This document shows, piece after piece, positions 8,261 to 13,115 of a stretch of 13,115 nt of DNA. The stretch is from Thiomonas sp. Lineage in GTDB: Bacteria > Pseudomonadota > Gammaproteobacteria > Burkholderiales > Burkholderiaceae. Each line of letters starts with the position of its first letter. Within the stretch, counting starts at the first letter, position 1. The translations under genes and the position numbers were made by a program. The notes beneath the pieces are model-generated. The model did not search any database. It saw nothing but the letters and a program-made list of their open reading frames with translations, and had not been told where the DNA came from. The stretch lies in assembly GCA_027443745.1 (NCBI GenBank), contig DAIAZB010000461.1:1-13115 (forward strand), written 5' to 3'.

Positions 8261-9397
8261 ATGGCCGAAACTGATTTCCTGCCGTTCACCCGTCCCGACC
8301 TCGACGAGGCCACCATCGCTGGTGTGATCGAGGTGCTGCGTTCGGGCTGGCTGACCACCGGGCCCTGGAATACGAAGTTCGAGCAGATGCTGTCCGAGTT
8401 CTTCGGCGGCCGCATGGTGCGCGCCTTCAACTCCGGCACGGTCACCATGGAAGTCGCGCTGCGCATGTTGGGCGTGGGTCCGGGCGACGAAGTCATCACC
8501 ACGCCGTTGTCCTGGGTAGCCACGGCCAATGTGGTTCTGGCGGTGGGCGCGCGTCCGGTCTTCGTCGACATCGACCCGGTCACCCGCAACCTCGACACCA
8601 GCCGCATCGAGGCCGCCATCACGTCACGCACCAAGGTCATCCTGCCGGTGCATCTGGCCGGCCTTCCCTGCGACCTGGACGCCATTGGTGCCTTGGCCGC
8701 ACGCTACAAGCTGCGGATTTTGGAGGATGCGGCGCAAGCCATCGCCAGCACCTGGCAAGGCCGGCGCGTGGGCAGCTGCGGCGACTTCGCTTCATTCAGC
8801 TTCCACCCCAACAAGAATGCCACCAGCCTGGAAGGTGGCTGCCTGGTCCTTCCCGCCGATGCCGACCCGCAACTGGCCGAGCGCCTGCGCCTGCAAGGCG
8901 TGCGCCGCACCGGGCTGGACGGCATGGACGTCGACGTGGTGGGCGGCAAGGCCAACCTCACCGACGTGGCCGCACGCGTGGGCTGGGGACAGATGCAGCG
9001 ACTGGGCAGTTTCAACCGCCGCCGCACCGAGCTGGCAAAGGCCTACTTCGCCGTACTCGACGCGATGAAACTGGCCGAGCGTGGCGCGCAGTTGCCGGTG
9101 CGCGACTTCACCAACAGCAATTGGCACATGTTCCAGATCGTGCTGCCATCGGCTGCTCCGCGTGCCGCCGTGATGCAGGCGTTGAAAGACCGCGGCATCG
9201 GCACCGGTGTGCATTACCCGCCGATCCACCTGTTCACCCTCTACCGCAAGCTGGGTTTCAAGCCCGGTGACTTTCCGCATGCCGAGCGCGTCGGCGCGGG
9301 CATTCTCACCCTGCCACTGTTTCCCGCCATGCGCGACGCTGATATCGGGCGCGTCTGCGGCGCTCTCGACGCGGTGCTGCGAGAATTCGGCGTATGA
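8261..9397 (+). CDS. arnB: UDP-4-amino-4-deoxy-L-arabinose--oxoglutarate aminotransferase ArnB
   Basis: PLP-dependent DegT/DnrJ/EryC1-type aminotransferase that converts UDP-4-keto-pentose plus glutamate to UDP-Ara4N in the cytoplasm. It has 378 residues, like E. coli ArnB. The N-terminus (FLPFTRPDL) and the SGWLTTGP motif match ArnB. GDEVITTPLSWVATANV binds the cofactor region, and LEDAAQAI holds the Asp and Ala that sit against PLP. The Schiff-base Lys is K185 in FSFHPNKNATSLEGG. C-terminal GIGTGVHYPPIHL and LPLFPAM also fit. The start at 8261 is chosen by the ribosome site; ATG 8252 would add MPP. The stop overlaps the arnC start (ATGA). A related sugar aminotransferase cannot be excluded from this gene alone, but the operon makes ArnB very likely. 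Confidence 0.93.
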   Translation: MAETDFLPFTRPDLDEATIAGVIEVLRSGWLTTGPWNTKFEQMLSEFFGGRMVRAFNSGTVTMEVALRMLGVGPGDEVITTPLSWVATANVVLAVGARPVFVDIDPVTRNLDTSRIEAAITSRTKVILPVHLAGLPCDLDAIGALAARYKLRILEDAAQAIASTWQGRRVGSCGDFASFSFHPNKNATSLEGGCLVLPADADPQLAERLRLQGVRRTGLDGMDVDVVGGKANLTDVAARVGWGQMQRLGSFNRRRTELAKAYFAVLDAMKLAERGAQLPVRDFTNSNWHMFQIVLPSAAPRAAVMQALKDRGIGTGVHYPPIHLFTLYRKLGFKPGDFPHAERVGAGILTLPLFPAMRDADIGRVCGALDAVLREFGV

Positions 9398-10419
9398 GCA
9401 CCTTCGTTCTTCCCCCCGCCGTTTCGGTCGTCGTTCCTGTCTACAACGAGGAAGCCGGGCTGGCTGCGCTGTTCGCCAGGCTCTATCCAGCGCTCGACGC
9501 CCTGGGCGAGCGCTATGAAATCATCTTCATCAACGACGGCAGCAGGGACCGTTCGGCAGCCCTGCTGGCAGCGCAGCAGCGCCTGCGCCCCGACGTCACC
9601 CGCGCCATTCTGTTCAACGGCAACTACGGCCAGCACATGGCCATCCTCGCGGGCTTCGAGCACAGTCGCGGTGACATCGTGGTGACGCTGGACGCCGACC
9701 TGCAGAACCCGCCGGAAGAAATCGGCAAGCTGGTGGCCAAGATGCGCGATGGCTTCGATTACGTCGGCACCATCCGCCGCCAGCGCCAGGACAGCTGGTT
9801 CCGCCGCAACGCCAGTGTGGCGATGAACAATCTGCGGGAAAAAATCACCCATGTCCGCATGACCGACCAGGGCTGCATGCTGCGGGCCTATGGCCGCGAT
9901 GTCGTCGACACCATCAACCGTTGCAGCGAAGTCAACACCTTTGTGCCCGCACTGGCCTACACCTTCTCCTTGCGGCCGACCGAGATCGAGGTGGCACACG
10001 AAGAACGTGCTGCAGGCGAGTCGAAGTATTCGTTGTTCAAGCTCGTCCGGCTCAATTTCGATCTGGTCACCGGCTTCTCGCTCATGCCGCTGCAGATCAT
10101 GTCCTTCCTCGGCATCGCCCTGGCGCTGGCATCGGGCGCTCTGTTCGCTTACCTCATGCTGCAGCGCGTGCTGTTCGGCTCACAGGTCGAGGGGGTGTTC
10201 ACCCTGTTCGCCATCACCTTCTGTCTGCTCGGCGTGCTGCTATTCAGCATGGGCCTGCTGGGCGAGTACGTTGGCCGCATCTACGAGCAGGTGCGCGGCA
10301 GGCCACGTTACGTGGTGCAGGCTGTCCTCGATGACACCGCACAGACTCATGCGACGCGGGGCCTGCGTGCCGCGAGCACCGATGACGAAGCTCCCAGCCT
10401 GACCGCTTCCAGCGGCTAA
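9394..10419 (+). CDS. arnC: Undecaprenyl-phosphate 4-deoxy-4-formamido-L-arabinose transferase ArnC
   Basis: GT2 family membrane-attached transferase that passes formylated Ara4N from UDP to undecaprenyl phosphate on the cytoplasmic face. It has 341 residues against 322 in E. coli. The N-terminal GT-A fold has SVVVPVYNEE, FINDGSRD and the metal-binding DADLQNPPEE (D100 and D102). FNGNYGQHMAILAGF, RQDSWFRR, DQGCMLRAYGRD and GESKYSLFKL match ArnC closely. Two C-terminal membrane helices follow (about residues 232-255 and 268-291), ending MGLLGEYVGRIYEQVRGRPRY. A roughly 25-residue polar tail (THATRGLRAA...TASSG) extends beyond the enterobacterial end. ATG 9394 overlaps the arnB stop by four bases, and the next gene starts 12 bases after its stop. 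Confidence 0.94.
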   Translation: MSTFVLPPAVSVVVPVYNEEAGLAALFARLYPALDALGERYEIIFINDGSRDRSAALLAAQQRLRPDVTRAILFNGNYGQHMAILAGFEHSRGDIVVTLDADLQNPPEEIGKLVAKMRDGFDYVGTIRRQRQDSWFRRNASVAMNNLREKITHVRMTDQGCMLRAYGRDVVDTINRCSEVNTFVPALAYTFSLRPTEIEVAHEERAAGESKYSLFKLVRLNFDLVTGFSLMPLQIMSFLGIALALASGALFAYLMLQRVLFGSQVEGVFTLFAITFCLLGVLLFSMGLLGEYVGRIYEQVRGRPRYVVQAVLDDTAQTHATRGLRAASTDDEAPSLTASSG

Positions 10420-10431
10420 CCGACTGACCGC

Positions 10432-11361
10432 ATGCGCGTCGTTGTTTTCGCCTATCACAACGTTGGTGCGCGCGGCCTGCGCACGCTGTTGGCTGGCGGC
10501 ATGCAGGCGGATCTCGTGGTCACGCACCCGGACGACCCCGGCGAGACCATCTGGTTCGACAGCGTGGCTGCCGTTGCAGCCGAGCATGGCATCGCGACGG
10601 TGCTGGTCGATGAAACCGTGGGCGATGCCTTGCAGGATCGCGTCACGAGACTGGCGCCGGATTACATTTTCTCCTTCTACTTCCGTCGCATGCTGCCTGC
10701 TCCACTGCTGGCTGCGGCGCGCATCGCCGCGCTGAACATGCACGGCTCGCTGCTGCCCAAGTACCGGGGCCGCGTGCCGGTGAACTGGGCGGTGCTTCAC
10801 GGCGAGCGCGAAACCGGCGCCACCTTGCATGTCATGCAGGCCAAGCCCGACGCCGGCGACATCGTCGCGCAGCAGGCCGTGCCCATCCTGCCGGACGATA
10901 CGGCCAAAGACGTGTTCGACAAAGTCACGGTGGCCGCCGAAATCGCTTTATGGCGTGTGCTGCCGCAGTTGCTGCAGGGCAAAGTGCCGCGCCGCAACAA
11001 TGATCTGGCCCGAGGCAGCTACTTCGGCGGGCGCAAACCCGAAGACGGCCGCATCGACTGGCAGCAACCCGCGCAAGCCATCTACAACCTCATGCGCGCC
11101 GTCGCACCCCCGTACCCTGGCGCTTTTTTCGACTGCAACGGCCGGCGCTTCATTGTTGCGCGTGCCCGCATGGCCCGGCCTGAAGTGGCGGGGCTGTTCC
11201 CGGCTTCGGCTGGCGTCGGCTTGCATGCTGCAGATGAGCTGATCCTCGCCAGAGGCGGCGACGACGGCGTGATTCACATCCTCGAATTGTGGATGGCGGA
11301 TCATCCCGGCCAGCCCTTGAGCGCACAACACTTTTCGGAACTCGCAGGACTTCAGCCATGA
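10432..11361 (+). CDS. arnA: UDP-Ara4N formyltransferase (stand-alone equivalent of ArnA N-terminal domain)
   Basis: Transfers a formyl group from 10-formyl-tetrahydrofolate to UDP-Ara4N in the cytoplasm. The 309 residues correspond to the first 304 or so of bifunctional E. coli ArnA. The N-terminus VVFAYHNVGARGL and IFSFYFRRML match. The catalytic triad is N102 and H104 in LNMHGSLLPKYRGR plus D140 in KPDAGDIVAQ, at exactly the E. coli numbering. The C-terminal OB-like subdomain includes YNLMRAVAPPYPGAFF. There is no linker to a decarboxylase: the frame ends with TGA, which overlaps the ATG of the next gene (ATGA at 11358-11361). The start at 10432 is 12 bases after arnC. Methionyl-tRNA formyltransferase is a relative, but sequence and context fit ArnA better. 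Confidence 0.93.
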   Translation: MRVVVFAYHNVGARGLRTLLAGGMQADLVVTHPDDPGETIWFDSVAAVAAEHGIATVLVDETVGDALQDRVTRLAPDYIFSFYFRRMLPAPLLAAARIAALNMHGSLLPKYRGRVPVNWAVLHGERETGATLHVMQAKPDAGDIVAQQAVPILPDDTAKDVFDKVTVAAEIALWRVLPQLLQGKVPRRNNDLARGSYFGGRKPEDGRIDWQQPAQAIYNLMRAVAPPYPGAFFDCNGRRFIVARARMARPEVAGLFPASAGVGLHAADELILARGGDDGVIHILELWMADHPGQPLSAQHFSELAGLQP

Positions 11362-12413
11362 AAAAAATCCTCATTCTCGGCGTCAACGGCTTCATCGGTC
11401 ACCACCTGTCCAAGCGCATCCTCGCCACCACCGACTGGCAGGTGTACGGCATGGACATGAACACCGACCGCATCGACGAGTTGCTGCGCAACCCGCGCTT
11501 CAAGTTCTTCGAGGGCGACATCACCATCAACAAGGAATGGATCGAATACCACGTGCGCAAGTGCGACGTGATCCTGCCGCTGGTGGCCATCGCCACGCCA
11601 GCCACCTACGTGAAGGCCCCGCTGCGAGTGTTTGAGCTCGACTTCGAAGCCAACCTGCCCATCGTGCGCGCTGCGGTGAAGCACAAGAAGCACCTCGTGT
11701 TTCCCTCCACCTCCGAGGTCTACGGCATGAGCGCCGATGCCGAATTCGACCCCGAGAACTCGCCCCTGACCTACGGCCCGATCAACAAGCCGCGCTGGAT
11801 CTACGCGTGCTCCAAGCAGTTGATGGACAGGGTGATTGCCGCCTACGGCCAGCAGGAAGGCCTGAACTACACCCTGTTCCGCCCCTTCAACTGGATCGGC
11901 GCCGGGCTGGACACCATCTTCTCCGCCAAGGAAGGCAGCTCGCGCGTCGTGACCCAATTCCTCGGCCACATCGTGCGCGGCGAGGCCATCAGCCTGGTCG
12001 ACGGCGGTCAGCAAAAACGCGCCTTCACCGACATCGACGACGGCATCGATGCGTTGATGAACATCATCGACAACATGGACGGCGTGGCCAGCGGTCAGAT
12101 CTACAACATCGGTAATCCAGCGAACAACCACTCGATCCGCGAACTGGCTGACCACATGTTGCGCATCGCCGCCTCCGTGCCTGAATACGCCGAGTCGGCC
12201 CGGCAGGTGAAACTGGTGGAAACCAGTTCGGGCGCCTACTACGGCAAGGGCTACCAGGACGTGCCGAACCGCGTGCCCAAGATCACCAACACCATGCGCG
12301 ACCTGAACTGGGCGCCCACGACCGACATGGACACCGCGCTGCGCAAAATTTTTGATGCCTACCGCAGCCATATTGCCCAGGCAAGAGCGCTGATGGACGA
12401 GACCGGCAACTGA
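11358..12413 (+). CDS. arnA: UDP-glucuronate C4 decarboxylase (stand-alone equivalent of ArnA C-terminal domain)
   Basis: NAD-dependent extended short-chain dehydrogenase that oxidises and decarboxylates UDP-glucuronate to UDP-4-keto-pentose, the first committed step of Ara4N synthesis. It has 351 residues, matching the ArnA C-terminal half (about 346). The Rossmann motif GVNGFIG is at residues 8-14. S119 and E120 (STSEVYGM), Y149 and K153 (YACSK) and R305 (VPNR) fall exactly 314 positions below E. coli ArnA S433, E434, Y463, K467 and R619. NKPRWIY, GGQQKRAFTDI and YYGKGYQDV are also ArnA-type. AGGA at 11346-11349, eight bases before ATG 11358, is a good ribosome site lying inside the upstream formyltransferase gene, so translation is coupled. 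A UDP-xylose synthase is the nearest alternative; R305 and the context favour the Ara4N role. Confidence 0.93.
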   Translation: MKKILILGVNGFIGHHLSKRILATTDWQVYGMDMNTDRIDELLRNPRFKFFEGDITINKEWIEYHVRKCDVILPLVAIATPATYVKAPLRVFELDFEANLPIVRAAVKHKKHLVFPSTSEVYGMSADAEFDPENSPLTYGPINKPRWIYACSKQLMDRVIAAYGQQEGLNYTLFRPFNWIGAGLDTIFSAKEGSSRVVTQFLGHIVRGEAISLVDGGQQKRAFTDIDDGIDALMNIIDNMDGVASGQIYNIGNPANNHSIRELADHMLRIAASVPEYAESARQVKLVETSSGAYYGKGYQDVPNRVPKITNTMRDLNWAPTTDMDTALRKIFDAYRSHIAQARALMDETGN

Positions 12414-12441
12414 GCAGCTCCGCAGACTGCACCCGCGCGCC

Positions 12442-13115
12442 ATGCCGTTCCTCGCCCTGAAGATCGATGTCGATACCCTGCGCGGCACACGCGAAGGCAT
12501 ACCCACCTTGCTGCGCCTGCTCGATCGCCACCAGGTCTGCGCCACCTTCCTGCTGAGCCTCGGACCGGACCATACTGGGCGCGCGCTCAAGCGCGTCTTC
12601 CGGCCCGGCTTCCTGGCCAAGGTGGGGCGGACTTCGGTGGTGGAACATTACGGCATCAAGACCTTGCTCTAAGGCACCTTGCTGCCAGGACCGGATATCG
12701 GCAGACAGGCAGCCGAAACCATGCGCAGCGTCGATCGCAGCGGGCATGAAACGGGCGTGCACACCTGGAACCACATCCTGTGGCAGGACCATGTGGCGCA
12801 CAAGGACGCTGCATGGACCCGGCGGCAGATGCAACTGGCAGTCGCGCGCTACACCGAGATCTTTGGTCGCCCGCCCCGCGTGCATGGCGCCGCCGGCTGG
12901 CAGATGAACGATGCGGCCTATGCGCTGGAAGTTGAACTCGGCTTCACCCTTGCCTCCGACGGCCGCGGCGATGCCCCTTTCCGTCCTGTGGTGCAAGGCG
13001 CAGCCCTTGCCGTGCCGCAACTACCCACCACACTGCCAACGCTGGATGAGTGCATCGGCCTCGACGGCATCACCCCCGATACCGTCGCCGAGCACATCCT
13101 GCAACGTTCGCTCGA
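12442..13115 (+). pseudogene. arnD: arnD (formamido-Ara4N-lipid deformylase), interrupted by in-frame TAA and cut by window edge
   Basis: ArnD is a NodB-type polysaccharide deacetylase family member that removes the formyl group from undecaprenyl phosphate-linked formamido-arabinose. ATG 12442 gives FLALKIDVDTLRGTREG, matching the ArnD N-terminus and holding the conserved acidic residues D9 and D11. The frame stops at TAA 12670-12672 after 76 codons. The same frame then continues without further stops to the window end and still aligns to ArnD: GTLLPGPDIG, ETGVHTWNH (putative metal ligands H107 and H111), AAGWQMND, ASDGRGDAPFRP, QLPTTLPTLDE. Spacing around the stop equals that of E. coli ArnD, so this is a substitution, not an indel. 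The 76-residue product lacks the His ligands and should be inactive. A sequencing error is the main alternative. It begins 28 bases after the decarboxylase gene with no clear ribosome site; the 3' end lies outside. Confidence 0.85.

Noticed and set aside
12670..12672. The arnD TAA as a programmed recoding event like that of prfB
   Set aside because: The downstream homology stays in the same frame, so no frameshift is needed, and UAA followed by G is not a known leaky context. Selenocysteine and pyrrolysine use UGA and UAG.
12661..12683. Direct repeat ACCTTGCT (12661-12668 and 12676-12683) flanking the arnD stop as a slippage scar
   Set aside because: The repeat is 15 bases apart, but the protein length here equals E. 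coli ArnD, so nothing was inserted or lost. The repeat reflects the TLL/TLL amino acid pattern.

Overview
The window is a single-strand (+) stretch of GC-rich bacterial chromosome. Protein features (DnaJ, a frameshifted release factor 2, PepN, class I FBPase) and the pepN-fbp neighbourhood point to a betaproteobacterium, most likely Burkholderiales. A Thiomonas-like genus is possible, but the sequence alone does not settle it.

Region 1 (1-5822) is housekeeping. It holds the 3' part of dnaJ, then prfB with its programmed +1 frameshift, then pepN (M1 aminopeptidase), then fbp (class I fructose-1,6-bisphosphatase). Region 2 (5823-6084) is the only notable non-coding stretch. It carries a tRNA-Thr(CGU) gene followed by a compact set of inverted repeats.

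Region 3 (6085-13115) is a tightly packed lipid A modification (4-amino-4-deoxy-L-arabinose, Ara4N) operon. The order is arnT, a single ArnE-like SMR protein, arnB, arnC, an ArnA-type formyltransferase, an ArnA-type UDP-glucuronate decarboxylase, and arnD. Three junctions are 4-base ATGA overlaps and the others are gaps of 11-28 bases, so one transcript with translational coupling is likely. By family knowledge the route is as follows. The decarboxylase makes UDP-4-keto-pentose, ArnB aminates it, the formyltransferase N-formylates it, ArnC moves it to undecaprenyl phosphate, ArnD removes the formyl group, the SMR protein flips the lipid, and ArnT transfers Ara4N to lipid A. The UDP-glucose dehydrogenase (ugd) that supplies UDP-glucuronate is not in the window.

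The main oddity is arnD. An in-frame TAA at codon 77 interrupts an otherwise continuous, well-conserved reading frame that runs on to the window edge. Other points of interest are the two ArnA activities encoded as separate overlapping genes with every expected catalytic residue kept, one SMR gene where enterobacteria have an ArnE/ArnF pair, and the palindrome set between the tRNA and arnT. I saw no mobile element, CRISPR array or clearly novel system. The arn operon is a known pathway in an unusual, apparently broken arrangement.
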